Assembly: GCF_900101115.1 (NCBI RefSeq)
Contig: NZ_FNFU01000001.1
Span: 309,715 to 373,714, forward strand
DNA: 64,000 nucleotides
Direction: 5' to 3'
Origin: Cryobacterium psychrotolerans
GTDB taxonomy: Bacteria > Actinomycetota > Actinomycetes > Actinomycetales > Microbacteriaceae
The notes below the pieces were generated by a model that was given only the letters and a program-made list of their open reading frames with translations, searched no databases and had not been told where the DNA came from. Made by a program: the position numbers and the translations under genes. Within the stretch, counting starts at the first letter, position 1. Every line of letters starts with the position of its first letter. This document shows, piece by piece, positions 46,583-56,075 of the stretch.

Positions 46583-48394
46583 ATGAGAATCAGACGCATC
46601 GGGGCAGCAGTTGCTGCCGTTGGCGTCGTCGCTCTCGTCATGTCAGGATGCGCGGCCCCCACGGCCGAATCCGGACTCGACAAGGGCACGTCGGTCAACG
46701 TCGCGTGGAACCAGCCGTTTTATTCGTATAACGGCATGACCTCGTTCGGCAACGCCACGGCGAACGCCAACATCATCTACATGACGATGGACTGGTTCAA
46801 CCTGTACGACAACGAGCCCAAGCTCGTGAAGAACACCGAGTTCGGCTCGTACGAGAAGGTCTCCGAAGACCCGCTGACCGTCAAGTACACCATCAAGGAT
46901 GGCGTCAAGTGGTCTGACGGCACCGCCGTCGACGCCGCCGACATGCTGCTCAACTGGGCCGCCAACTCGCGCTCGCTCGACACCCCGGACTTCGACCCGG
47001 CAGAGTTCACCGACCCTGACACGGGCGAGTTCACCGACGCCTTCCCGAAGGACATCGTCTTCTTCGACTCCGGCGCAACGCCCGACTCCGGCCTCGGCCT
47101 GGTGCACGACGTGCCGAAGATCGGCGATGACGGCCGCTCCATCACGATGGTGTACGAAACCCCGTACGTGGACTGGGAGCTCGCTTTCCCGAGCGCTCTT
47201 CCGGCGCACGTTGTCGGCAAGAACGCCCTCGACCTGACGGACAACAAGAAGGCCAAGGATGCCGTCATCAAGGCCATCCAGGACAAGGACGACAAGTCGC
47301 TGGCCTCGCTGTCCAGCTTCTGGAACTCGGGCTTCAACTTCACCGAGCTGCCCAAGGACCCTGACCTGTACCTGAGCACCGGCCCGTACACGATCTCGTC
47401 GTTCAAGGCCGACCAGTTCATCACCCTCAAGGCCAACCCCGACTACACCGGCGCCCACAAGCCGACGATCGAAGAGGTCACCATCCGCTTCATCGGCGAC
47501 CCGCTGGCCGCAGTGCAGGCGCTCCAGAACGGCGACGTCGACGTCATCTCGCCCCAGGCGACCGCTGACATCACGACCGCCCTCGACGGCGTCAAGAACG
47601 TCACGGTGATCAAGGGTGCCGAGGGCACGTACGAGCACATCGACCTTCAGATCGACAAGTCGAAGAACGGCACGTTCAGCGACCCGAAGGTGCGCGAGGC
47701 CTTCATGAAGGTCATCCCGCGCCAGGAGATCATCGACAAGCTGATCAAGCCGATCGTCGGCGAGGACGCCACGCTGCGTGACTCGCAGATCTTCGTCCCC
47801 GGCGCCGAAGGCTATGACGACTCCGTCAAGGCCAACGGTTCGGCCGCATACGCCGAGGTTGACGTCGAGGGCGCCAAGGCGCTGCTCGCCGAGGCCGGCG
47901 TGACCAGCCCCAAGGTCTGCTTCCTCTACAGCTCGACCAACCCGCGCCGCGTCAACGAGTTCCAGCTGATCCAGACGTCGGCGGCACTTGCCGGCTTCGT
48001 CGTTGAAGACTGTGGCAACGAGAACTGGGGTGGCCTCCTCGGTACCCCCGGTGCCTACGACGCCTCGCTGTTCGGCTGGCAGTCCACGAGCCTCGGCGTG
48101 ACCAGCTCCGGCCCGACTTTCGAGACGGGCGGCATCAACAACATGACGTTCTTCTCGAACGCCGAGGCTGACAAGGTCATCAAGAAGCTCAACGGCGAGT
48201 TCGACCCGGAGAAGCAGATCGAACTGCAGAAGCAGCTCGACAAGCTCATCTGGGACAGCTACTACGGCGTCACCGTCTTCCAGTTCCCCGGTGTCACGGC
48301 ATACAACAACAAGATCGACGGCGTTGACCCGTCGATCCTGTCGCCGACCATCTTCTGGAACATCTGGGACTGGAAGGTTGCAGCCAAGAAGTAG
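46583..48394 (+). CDS. peptide-type ABC importer, substrate-binding lipoprotein (system 2)
   Basis: 603 residues. Lipobox MSGC (C23). Family 5 solute-binding protein (VNVAWNQPFYSYNGMTSFG, IKDGVKWSDGTAVDAADMLLNW, FIGDPLAAVQALQNGDVDVI). About 65 residues longer than the system 1 protein and clearly diverged from it, so a different peptide or other ligand is likely. ATG with AGGAGG upstream. High-expression codon use. A strong hairpin follows. Confidence 0.93.
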   Translation: MRIRRIGAAVAAVGVVALVMSGCAAPTAESGLDKGTSVNVAWNQPFYSYNGMTSFGNATANANIIYMTMDWFNLYDNEPKLVKNTEFGSYEKVSEDPLTVKYTIKDGVKWSDGTAVDAADMLLNWAANSRSLDTPDFDPAEFTDPDTGEFTDAFPKDIVFFDSGATPDSGLGLVHDVPKIGDDGRSITMVYETPYVDWELAFPSALPAHVVGKNALDLTDNKKAKDAVIKAIQDKDDKSLASLSSFWNSGFNFTELPKDPDLYLSTGPYTISSFKADQFITLKANPDYTGAHKPTIEEVTIRFIGDPLAAVQALQNGDVDVISPQATADITTALDGVKNVTVIKGAEGTYEHIDLQIDKSKNGTFSDPKVREAFMKVIPRQEIIDKLIKPIVGEDATLRDSQIFVPGAEGYDDSVKANGSAAYAEVDVEGAKALLAEAGVTSPKVCFLYSSTNPRRVNEFQLIQTSAALAGFVVEDCGNENWGGLLGTPGAYDASLFGWQSTSLGVTSSGPTFETGGINNMTFFSNAEADKVIKKLNGEFDPEKQIELQKQLDKLIWDSYYGVTVFQFPGVTAYNNKIDGVDPSILSPTIFWNIWDWKVAAKK

Positions 48395-48424
48395 GGCTTG
48401 AGCCCCCGCTTCCACTGAAATCCG

Positions 48425-48458
48425 GTGGGCGTCGGGACCGAAAGGTCCCGGCGCCCAC
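48425..48458 (+). terminator. GNRA-capped hairpin between the binding protein and permease genes (system 2)
   Basis: A 15-bp stem (48425-48439 with 48444-48458, one G-U pair) is closed by a GAAA tetraloop. It lies 31 bp after the binding-protein stop, in the same place as the hairpin in system 1, and probably sets the excess of binding protein. Confidence 0.85.
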
Positions 48459-48495
48459 TGCCAGATCCTCATAGATTGGCTGGTCGCCACCGCTC

Positions 48496-50028
48496 ATGGC
48501 CTCATTCGTAACCCGGCGCCTGATCGCCGCAGTTTTCGTACTCCTCGCCGCGACATTCCTGATGTACATCCTCGTCTCAATGTCGGGCGACCCGCTCAAG
48601 GAGCTGCGGGAAAGCAGCGCTCCGAACAAGCTCGAGCTGATGGAGGCCCGCACCAGGCTTCTCAACCTCGACGTTCCCCCCTTCTTCCGGTACTTCATCT
48701 GGCTCGGCGGCATCGCGCAATGCTTCGTCGGCCAGTGTGACTTCGGCGTCAACGTGCAGGGCCTGCCGGTCAACGTGCTGCTCCAGCAGGCGATGGGATC
48801 AACACTGCAGTTGGTCGTCTCCGCCCAGCTGATCGCGATTGTCGTCGGCCTCGCGGTCGGAATCACCACCGCCCTGCGCCAGTACAGCGGATACGACTAC
48901 TCCATCACGTTCGCTTCCTTCCTCTTCTTCTCGCTCCCGATCTTCTGGGTGGCCGTACTGCTCAAGCAGTACATCGCCATCGGATTCAATGACTGGCTGG
49001 CTGAGCCCAGCATCGGGATAGCGGTTCTGATCGGGATATCGATAGTCTCGGGCCTGCTCTGGATGTCTGTTCTCGGCGGCACCGGCAGGAAACGGCTGAC
49101 CACACTCGCCGTCGCCACCGTGTCAACGGGCGCGCTCCTGGCCTACCTCAACCTGACCGGCTGGTTCAGCACCCCCAGCATCGGCATCGTCGGCGTGGTC
49201 CTCACAGCTGTTGCCGCGGCCCTGGGCGTCACTGCCATCTCGGTCGGGTTGAAGAACAGGAACGCGCTGCGCGGTTCGCTGGTCACGGCGGCCGTGGGCA
49301 TCGCGCTCTACTACCCGATGACCTGGTATGTCTTCCGGTTCATGACCTTGCCGCTCTTCCTCGGCCTCGCGGTACTCTCCGTCGTGGTCGGCGGCGCGAT
49401 CGGGTATTTTCTGGGCGGACGAGACCGGTGGCAGTCCGCTCGCACCTCGGCCATTGTGTCGGTCATCATCAGCGCGGTCATCGCGCTCGAGGGCCACCTG
49501 TTCTATTGGAGTGACTACTTCAACTCGACCAGGATCAACGGGCGGCCGATCGCGACCTTCGGTTCGGCGACGCCGAACCTCGGCGGCAACTTCTGGGTGC
49601 AGGGGATTGACACCTTCACCCACCTGCTGCTGCCCACGATCGCGATCATCCTGATCTCCTTCGCCGGGCTCACCCGGTACACGCGGTCGAGCATGCTCGA
49701 GGTGATGAACCAGGACTACATCCGCACCGCGCGCTCCAAGGGACTCACGCAGCGCACGGTCGTCGTTCGCCACGCCCTCCGGAACGCGCTCATCCCGATT
49801 GCCACGATCATCGCGCTCGACATCGGAGCGCTGATCGGCGGCGCCGTGATCACCGAGTTCGTCTTCGGCTGGAGCGGAATGGGCCAGCTCTTCCAGAAGG
49901 GGCTCCAAAACGTCGACCCCAACCCGGTGATGGCGTTCTTTGTGGTCACCGGTCTGCTGACCGTGATCTTCAACCTCGTCGCGGACCTCTTGTACGCTTC
50001 CCTCGACCCGAGAATCAGGGTGTCATAA
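48496..50028 (+). CDS. peptide-type ABC importer, permease B with large central insertion (system 2)
   Basis: 510 residues, against about 310-340 for a usual DppB. The N-terminal part (RRLIAAVFVLLAATFLMYIL to LKQYIAIGFNDWL, residues 7-170) and the C-terminal part (from about 365: GIDTFTHLLLPTIAIILISF, EAA loop DYIRTARSKGLTQRTVVVRH) are typical. Between them some 180 residues add about five more hydrophobic segments and an extracytoplasmic loop (LFYWSDYFNSTRINGRP). Similar long permeases are known in Actinobacteria; the role of the insertion is unknown. Confidence 0.88.
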   Translation: MASFVTRRLIAAVFVLLAATFLMYILVSMSGDPLKELRESSAPNKLELMEARTRLLNLDVPPFFRYFIWLGGIAQCFVGQCDFGVNVQGLPVNVLLQQAMGSTLQLVVSAQLIAIVVGLAVGITTALRQYSGYDYSITFASFLFFSLPIFWVAVLLKQYIAIGFNDWLAEPSIGIAVLIGISIVSGLLWMSVLGGTGRKRLTTLAVATVSTGALLAYLNLTGWFSTPSIGIVGVVLTAVAAALGVTAISVGLKNRNALRGSLVTAAVGIALYYPMTWYVFRFMTLPLFLGLAVLSVVVGGAIGYFLGGRDRWQSARTSAIVSVIISAVIALEGHLFYWSDYFNSTRINGRPIATFGSATPNLGGNFWVQGIDTFTHLLLPTIAIILISFAGLTRYTRSSMLEVMNQDYIRTARSKGLTQRTVVVRHALRNALIPIATIIALDIGALIGGAVITEFVFGWSGMGQLFQKGLQNVDPNPVMAFFVVTGLLTVIFNLVADLLYASLDPRIRVS

Positions 50029-51092
50029 TGGTCGACCTCAACCTGGCCCTCCAGGATCCTCCGCACGAGGGTGAACCCGAACGCGACGAATCCACGATCG
50101 AGCAGCGCGAAACCATCGGCCTCAGCCAGGGGCAGATCGTTCGCAAGCGGTTCTTCCGTCACCGTGGCGCCGTCATCTCGATCTTCGTGCTGGCCTTCGT
50201 CATCGTGCTCGCCTACACCTCCGTCGGGCTCCACCTCTGGGGTCTGAGCACCACCGGGTGGTGGCCCTGGCATTGGCGGGAAACCCCGCCCCTGGTCAAC
50301 CGCGGTATTCCGACGCTGAACCTGATTCCGGGGCCGGGCTTCGGCATCGGACCTCACCCGTTCGGCCAGGACGTCGTCGGGCACGACATCTTCGCGCTGG
50401 TCATGCGCGGTGCGCAGCAGTCGATCATGATCATGGTGCTCGTCGGTTCGGTCGGCACCATGGTGGGCGTGTTCATCGGTTCGCTGGCCGGCTTCTACCG
50501 AGGCTGGTCTGACTCGCTGCTGATGCGCTTCACCGACGTGATCATCACGATCCCGTTCATCGTGATCGGCGCCGTGATCGGACGCTCCACCGGGTCGCTC
50601 GGAGCAGCCGTCCTTGGGCTGATGCTCGGTCTGTTCGCCTGGACCGGGCTGGCCCGCCTCGTGCGCGGCGAGTTCCTCTCGCTTCGTGAGCGCGAGTTCA
50701 TCGATGCGGCCCGGGTCTCCGGGGCCAGCGACAAGCGGATCATCTTCAAGCACATCCTGCCCAACGCCGTCGGCGTGATCATCGTCAGCGCGACGCTGCT
50801 CATGGCGGGTGCGATCCTCGGCGAGACGGCGCTCAGCTTCCTCGGCTTCGGCGTCAAGTCGCCCGACACATCGCTCGGGTTGATCGTCGCCGAGAACCAG
50901 GCCGCGTTCGCGACCAGGCCGTGGCTGTTCTGGTGGCCGGGTGTGTTCATCATCGTCATTGCGCTGAGCGTCAACTTCATCGGGGACGGCCTGCGCGATG
51001 CGTTCGATCCCCGCCAGAAGAAGATGCCGTCGCCTCGTGCGCTCGCCCGGGCGGCCGTCCGCCGGGCCCGCGACAAGCGCGTCTCGGTCTAG
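50028..51092 (+). CDS. peptide-type ABC importer, permease C (system 2)
   Basis: 354 residues; the ATG overlaps the preceding stop (TAATG). DppC-type, with a long acidic cytoplasmic N-terminus, six membrane segments, and an extracytoplasmic loop with FGQDVVGHDIFALVMRGAQQS. EAA loop: FIDAARVSGASDKRIIFKHI. The C-terminus is basic (RRARDKRVSV). The ATPase gene of this system is separated from it by an opposite-strand gene. Confidence 0.92.
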   Translation: MVDLNLALQDPPHEGEPERDESTIEQRETIGLSQGQIVRKRFFRHRGAVISIFVLAFVIVLAYTSVGLHLWGLSTTGWWPWHWRETPPLVNRGIPTLNLIPGPGFGIGPHPFGQDVVGHDIFALVMRGAQQSIMIMVLVGSVGTMVGVFIGSLAGFYRGWSDSLLMRFTDVIITIPFIVIGAVIGRSTGSLGAAVLGLMLGLFAWTGLARLVRGEFLSLREREFIDAARVSGASDKRIIFKHILPNAVGVIIVSATLLMAGAILGETALSFLGFGVKSPDTSLGLIVAENQAAFATRPWLFWWPGVFIIVIALSVNFIGDGLRDAFDPRQKKMPSPRALARAAVRRARDKRVSV

Positions 51093-51136
51093 CGGTGGCC
51101 CCGGTGCTCCAGGCGGCGCTGCTCCAGGCAGTGCAG

Positions 51137-51751
51137 CTACACGACCATGCCGGCCACGGTACCCGCGAGAAGCCCGCCGAGCACGGCAATGGTGGCCCAG
51201 TGCACGGTGACCTTAAGCGATCCGGGTTCAACGACCCCGCTGTCCAGGTGGCCGGCATCGCGCAGCGCTTCCCAGCGCCGCCGCAGCACGAAGGCTACCT
51301 GGCCGGAGGCGGTGCTCACCGAATCGCCGGGGCGCACGCTGCGGCCCTGCCCGTAGGCGGTCTCGCCCAGGTTCCGCACATCGGCCCTCTCAATCGCAAC
51401 GGCTCCGCGGATGCCTGGGCTCGGCGCGGCCCAGACCGGGATCTTCCGTTCGGGAGTGAACAGGGTCAGGCTGAACCGGGTGTCGATGCGCAGGATCGCG
51501 GGCCAAGGCACCTCGAACGTGCGCAGCACGTTGACGACCGTGACGCCGTGATCGTCGATCAGGATCCGGGGACGCCAGAACACGGCGATCGCCAGGGCGC
51601 TGAAGAAGGCCAGCGGCCAGACCGTGCGGAGAAGGTTGGCCCAGTCGCCGGCAACGGCGAGGCCGGCCAGCCCGATCAGGCACAACACGACGATCACCGC
51701 GGCGAGGACACGCCCGAACATGGGGTGAAATTGGAACGACTCTGTCAGCAC
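51137..51751 (-). CDS. PH-domain-like membrane protein
   Basis: 204 residues from the GTG at 51751; the frame further upstream is antisense to the ATPase gene. Two hydrophobic segments (VLAAVIVVLCLIGLAGLAVAG, VWPLAFFSALAIAVFW), then a beta-rich bacterial PH-like domain (ILIDDHGVTVVNVLRTFEVPWP, LRIDTRFSLTLFTPERKIPVW), then a C-terminal membrane segment (TIAVLGGLLAGTVAGMVV). It lies on the opposite strand inside the system 2 importer operon. Function unknown. Confidence 0.75.
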   Translation of the reverse strand: MLTESFQFHPMFGRVLAAVIVVLCLIGLAGLAVAGDWANLLRTVWPLAFFSALAIAVFWRPRILIDDHGVTVVNVLRTFEVPWPAILRIDTRFSLTLFTPERKIPVWAAPSPGIRGAVAIERADVRNLGETAYGQGRSVRPGDSVSTASGQVAFVLRRRWEALRDAGHLDSGVVEPGSLKVTVHWATIAVLGGLLAGTVAGMVV

Positions 51752-51800
51752 ACCCTTAGTTTCGCAGATAGCCCGCTTCACCCAGACAGGATGGCAAGCA

Positions 51801-53519
51801 ATGACTGATCCAGCGACCGTCGCACTGAGCGACGACATGGTTTTCGACACCCTCCCCGAGATCGTGCTCGAAGTGAAGGACCTCGACGTCGACTTCTGGG
51901 TAGAGGGCGAGCTGTACCCGGCCGCCATCGACATGAACTATGAGGTGCGCCGCGGCGAAGTCCTCGCGATCGTGGGCGAGTCCGGCTCCGGCAAGAGCAC
52001 GGGGACCATGGCGCTGCTCGGCCTGCTGCCGTCGAACGCGCGTGTCACCGGCTCGATCACCCTGCTCGGAAAGCAGTTGCGGGGCATCCCCGAGGCGGAG
52101 CTGCGCAAGGTGCGCGGCAACGCGATCGCGACGATCTTCCAGGAGCCGATGACGGCCCTGAACCCGGTCTACACGGTTGGTTTCCAGATCACCGAAGCCC
52201 TGCGCTCGCACTTCGACCTCTCCCCGCACGAGGCGAAGGAGCGCGCGATCGAGCTCCTCACCATGGTTGAGATGCCGAACCCGTCGGAGTCCTTCAACAA
52301 GTACCCGCACCAGTTGTCGGGCGGACAGCGTCAGCGGGCCATGATCGCCCAGTCGATTTCCTGCGACCCGGTCCTGCTCATCGCCGACGAGCCGACCACG
52401 GCGCTCGACGTGACGGTCCAGGCGGAAATCCTCGACCTGCTCCGCAACCTGCACAAGCGGCTCGACAGCGCCATCATCCTGATCACCCACGACATGGGTG
52501 TCGTCGCCGACCTCGCCGACCGGGTGATGGTGATGAAAGACGGGATCACGGTGGAGTCCGGCGTCATCGACGACATCTTCAACCGGCCGCAGCATCCGTA
52601 CACCAAGCAGCTGCTCGCGGCGGTCCCGCACCTCGGCCAAGGCATCGAGCTCACCGAGCGCCCGCAGGCCTTCCGCGCTGTGGACGCGAAGCCGGTGCTC
52701 GACTTTCAGAACGTGGCGATCGAGTACCCCAAGCGTGGGCGGATCCCGGCCTTCCGTGCCGCGGACGAGATCAACTTCCAGGTCTTCCCGGGCGAGATCG
52801 TCGGCCTCGTGGGGGAGTCAGGGTCGGGCAAGACCACCCTGGGCCGCGCGGCCGTCGGACTGCTGCCGATCCGCGAGGGGACCCTCATTTCGTGCGGCAT
52901 CGACATCTCGAAGGCCGGCATGCGCGACCTTCGCCCCCTGCGCCGCAAAGCGGGCATCGTCTTCCAGGATCCGGCATCGTCGCTGAACCCACGGATGCCC
53001 ATCGGCGAGTCGATCGGGGAGCCGCTCTACCTGTCGCGGGAGGCCAGGGGTGCCGATCTCGACAAGCGGGTGCAGACCCTGCTCGAGCAGGTCGAACTGC
53101 CCACGAGCTACCGCAACCGGTTCCCGCACGAACTCTCCGGCGGCCAGAAGCAGCGCGTCGGCATCGCCAGGGCGCTCGCCCTGCACCCCGATCTGCTCGT
53201 CGCCGACGAGCCGACCAGCGCCCTGGACGTGTCAGTTCAGGCTCGATTCCTCGAGCTTTTGCAGGAGCTGCAGGGCCGTTTGGGCTTCGCCTGCCTGTTC
53301 ATCAGCCACGACCTGGCGGTCGTCGATGCGCTGTCGCACCGCATTGCGGTGATGCATAAGGGTAAACTAGTCGAACAGGGGACTAGCGACCAGATTCTTC
53401 GTGCCCCCAAGGACCCTTATACCCAGCGCCTAATCAGCGCCGTGCCTGTGCCTGACCCCGCCGAGCAACGAGCTCGCCGCGAGGCTCGCCAGATTGCGAA
53501 ACGACAAAACAAGGAATAG
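51801..53519 (+). CDS. peptide-type ABC importer, fused double ATPase (system 2)
   Basis: 572 residues with two ABC domains. Domain 1: GESGSGKSTGTMALLG, LSGGQRQRAMIAQ, LLIADEPTTALDV, ending FNRPQHPYTKQLLAAVP. Domain 2: GESGSGKTTLGRA, LSGGQKQRVGIA, LVADEPTSALDV, ending PKDPYTQRLISAVP. Expected to power the permeases at 48496-51092. It needs its own promoter, or read-through across the antisense PH gene. Five bases before typA. Confidence 0.94.
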   Translation: MTDPATVALSDDMVFDTLPEIVLEVKDLDVDFWVEGELYPAAIDMNYEVRRGEVLAIVGESGSGKSTGTMALLGLLPSNARVTGSITLLGKQLRGIPEAELRKVRGNAIATIFQEPMTALNPVYTVGFQITEALRSHFDLSPHEAKERAIELLTMVEMPNPSESFNKYPHQLSGGQRQRAMIAQSISCDPVLLIADEPTTALDVTVQAEILDLLRNLHKRLDSAIILITHDMGVVADLADRVMVMKDGITVESGVIDDIFNRPQHPYTKQLLAAVPHLGQGIELTERPQAFRAVDAKPVLDFQNVAIEYPKRGRIPAFRAADEINFQVFPGEIVGLVGESGSGKTTLGRAAVGLLPIREGTLISCGIDISKAGMRDLRPLRRKAGIVFQDPASSLNPRMPIGESIGEPLYLSREARGADLDKRVQTLLEQVELPTSYRNRFPHELSGGQKQRVGIARALALHPDLLVADEPTSALDVSVQARFLELLQELQGRLGFACLFISHDLAVVDALSHRIAVMHKGKLVEQGTSDQILRAPKDPYTQRLISAVPVPDPAEQRARREARQIAKRQNKE

Positions 53520-53524
53520 AACTT

Positions 53525-55435
53525 ATGGCGATTGCCACGCGCAATAACCTCCGGAACGTTGCAATCGTTGCCCACGTTGACCACGGCAAGACAACGCTGG
53601 TGGACGCGATGCTCAAGCAGACGAACTCCTTCGCAGACCACTCCCATGTGGAAGAACGCGCGATGGACTCGAATGAGCTCGAGCGCGAAAAGGGCATCAC
53701 GATCCTCGCGAAGAACACCGCGGTGTCCTACAAGGGGCTGCACGCGACCGACGGTCCGATCACGATCAACGTGATCGACACCCCCGGCCACGCCGACTTC
53801 GGTGGCGAGGTGGAGCGCGGGTTGTCGATGGTTGACGGCGTCGTCCTGCTCGTCGACGCGAGCGAGGGCCCGCTGCCGCAGACCCGTTTCGTGCTCCGCA
53901 AGGCGCTCGAGGCTCACCTGCCCGTCATCCTGCTGGTCAACAAGACCGACCGCCCCGACGCGCGCATCGACGAGGTCGTGGCCGAGAGCCAGGACCTGTT
54001 GATCGGCCTCGCCAGCGACATGGCCGACGACGTGCCCGACCTCGACCTCGACGCGATCCTCGACGTTCCCGTCGTCTACGCCTCCGGACGTAACGGCGCG
54101 GCGAGCAGCAACAAGCCCGAGAACGGCCAGCTGCCCGACAACGATGACCTCGAGCCTTTGTTCGAAGCCATCCTCAAGCACATCCCGGCGCCCCAGTACG
54201 ATGACGAGCACCCGCTTCAGGCGCACGTCACCAACCTCGACGCCAGCCCGTTCCTCGGCCGCCTCGCCCTGCTGCGTATCTTCAACGGCACGATCAAGAA
54301 GGGCCAGACCGTGGCCTGGGTAAAGTCCGACGGCACCGTGGCGAACGTCAAGGTGACCGAGCTGCTGATCACCAAGGCTCTCGACCGCTACCCGACCGAG
54401 AGCGCCGGCCCCGGCGACATCGTCGCCGTCGCCGGTTTCGCCGACATCACCATCGGTGAGACCCTGGCCGACCCGGATGACGTTCGCCCGCTGCCGACCA
54501 TCACGGTCGACCAGCCGGCCATCTCGATGACCATCGGAACCAACACCTCGCCGCTCATGGGCAAGGTCAAGGGCCACAAGCTCACCGCGCGCATGGTCAA
54601 GGACCGCCTCGACCGCGAGCTCGTCGGTAACGTCTCGCTCAAGGTCGTCGACATCGGACGCCCCGACGCCTGGGAGGTGCAGGGCCGAGGAGAACTCGCC
54701 CTCGCCATCCTGGTCGAGCAGATGCGCCGCGAGGGCTTCGAGCTCACCGTCGGCAAGCCGCAGGTGGTTGTCAAGCGCGTCGACGGCAAGATCCACGAGC
54801 CGTACGAGCACCTCACCATCGACTCGCCGGAAGAGTACCTCGGTGCGATCACACAGCTCCTCGCCGCGCGCAAGGGCCGCATGGACAACATGGCCAACCA
54901 CGGCACCGGCTGGGTTCGGATGGAGTTCATCGTTCCGTCCCGCGGCCTGATCGGCTTCCGCACCCAGTTCCTCACCGACACCCGCGGCACCGGAATCGCC
55001 AACGCGATCTTCCACGGCTACGAGGAGTGGGCCGGAACCATCGTCACCCGCAGCAACGGATCGATCGTCGCCGACCGTTCCGGTGTGGTCACCCCGTTCG
55101 CGATCATCGCGCTGCAGGAGCGGATGTCATTCTTCGTCAACCCGACCGAAGAGGTCTACGAGGGCATGGTGATCGGCGAGAACTCGCGCGCCGACGACAT
55201 GGACGTGAACATCACCAAGGAGAAGAAGCTGACCAACATGCGTCAGTCCACCTCCGACACGTTCGAGTCGATGACCCCGTCCAAGCAGCTGACCCTCGAG
55301 GAGTGCCTCGAGTTCGCCCGCGAGGACGAGTGCGTCGAGGTCACGCCCGCCATGGTGCGCATCCGCAAGGTCGAGCTCGCGGCATCCGCCCGCCAGCGCC
55401 AGACGTCACGCCTGAAGAAGCAGGACGCCAACTAG
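53525..55435 (+). CDS. typA: ribosome-associated GTPase TypA/BipA
   Basis: 636 residues. Translational GTPase: G1 [16 protein letters not shown]2/G3 EREKGITI and [12 protein letters not shown]4 NKTD. EF-G-like domains II, III and V follow, then the TypA-specific C-terminal domain ([22 protein letters not shown] divided among residues 450-475). It helps 50S assembly and stress or cold adaptation. Follows the ABC ATPase closely; probably also has its own promoter. Confidence 0.96.
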   Translation: MAIATRNNLRNVAIVAHVDHGKTTLVDAMLKQTNSFADHSHVEERAMDSNELEREKGITILAKNTAVSYKGLHATDGPITINVIDTPGHADFGGEVERGLSMVDGVVLLVDASEGPLPQTRFVLRKALEAHLPVILLVNKTDRPDARIDEVVAESQDLLIGLASDMADDVPDLDLDAILDVPVVYASGRNGAASSNKPENGQLPDNDDLEPLFEAILKHIPAPQYDDEHPLQAHVTNLDASPFLGRLALLRIFNGTIKKGQTVAWVKSDGTVANVKVTELLITKALDRYPTESAGPGDIVAVAGFADITIGETLADPDDVRPLPTITVDQPAISMTIGTNTSPLMGKVKGHKLTARMVKDRLDRELVGNVSLKVVDIGRPDAWEVQGRGELALAILVEQMRREGFELTVGKPQVVVKRVDGKIHEPYEHLTIDSPEEYLGAITQLLAARKGRMDNMANHGTGWVRMEFIVPSRGLIGFRTQFLTDTRGTGIANAIFHGYEEWAGTIVTRSNGSIVADRSGVVTPFAIIALQERMSFFVNPTEEVYEGMVIGENSRADDMDVNITKEKKLTNMRQSTSDTFESMTPSKQLTLEECLEFAREDECVEVTPAMVRIRKVELAASARQRQTSRLKKQDAN

Positions 55436-55453
55436 GCACCCCCCTGCCCCATC

Positions 55454-55514
55454 CGCGAACCCGCAGTTGTGCGCGCTAAATCGTCGATTTAGCCTGCACA
55501 ACTGCGGGTTCGCG
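55454..55514. repeat. palindromic repeat family D, copy 2
   Basis: Arms 55454-55483 and 55485-55514 (30 nt) with one mismatch; core CCGCAGTTGTGCGCGC shared with copy 1 at 39397-39459. Lies between typA and a small lipoprotein gene in the same orientation, so here it would be a one-direction terminator. Confidence 0.85.
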
Positions 55515-55540
55515 CCATTTTGTATGAGGAAAGCAGAACC

Positions 55541-55975
55541 ATGAAGACCATCAGCAGGCAGAGCCTGAGCGTCTCGCTCGCCATCGTCATCGCCGTAGCG
55601 GGCGTTCCGCTGCTCACCGGCTGCTCGGCCGAAGGCGCCGTCAACGGCGCCGTCCAGGGCGCGACCGGCGGGGACGTCAGCCTCGGCGGGAAGCTGCCCA
55701 CGGGCTGGCCGGACGAGGTCGCCGTCATTGACGGGGAACTCCTCTTCGGCGCCCGCGGCGCCGGCGACAACAAGGACGGCTGGGTCGTGACGGTGAAGTC
55801 CGACGCCACCGACCCCCTCGAAGAGGCCAGGAAGACGCTCGAGGATGCCGGCTTCGTCGGTGACACGCGCGTCTCGGCCGGCGACGCCAGCGTCGTCGCG
55901 ATGAAGAACGACACCTATACCGTCGTCGTCGCCAGCAACTCCGACGGCCTGCTCTACACGGTCAGCCCGGGCTAA
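55541..55975 (+). CDS. small lipoprotein of unknown function
   Basis: 144 residues from the ATG at 55541 (GAGGAAAG upstream). Lipoprotein signal with lipobox LTGC (C28). The mature part begins with a Gly/Ala-rich linker (AVNGAVQGATGGDVSLGG), then a beta-alpha domain (LPTGWPDEVAVIDGELLFGARG, LEEARKTLEDAGF). Not recognised; similar small lipoproteins are frequent in Microbacteriaceae. Convergent with efeB across a family C palindrome. Confidence 0.72.
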   Translation: MKTISRQSLSVSLAIVIAVAGVPLLTGCSAEGAVNGAVQGATGGDVSLGGKLPTGWPDEVAVIDGELLFGARGAGDNKDGWVVTVKSDATDPLEEARKTLEDAGFVGDTRVSAGDASVVAMKNDTYTVVVASNSDGLLYTVSPG

Positions 55976-55999
55976 TCCGCCCCGCGGGCGCCGCTACGC

Positions 56000-56060
56000 G
56001 CTGAGTTGCGGAGAAAGTACCTTCGTTTTCGGATTGAGGGTACTTTCTCCGTAACTCAAC
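56000..56060. repeat. palindromic repeat family C, copy 2
   Basis: Arms 56000-56024 and 56036-56060; core TGAGTTGCGGAGAAAGTACC as in the copy at 17225-17285. Between the convergent lipoprotein and efeB genes. Probable terminator. Confidence 0.8.
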
Positions 56061-56075
56061 CTGACGGGCGCCGGG

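Noticed and set aside
46643..48490. Leftward open frame of 615 codons
   Set aside because: Antisense to the system 2 binding protein, with Val/Asp/Arg-rich shadow composition and no recognisable motif.
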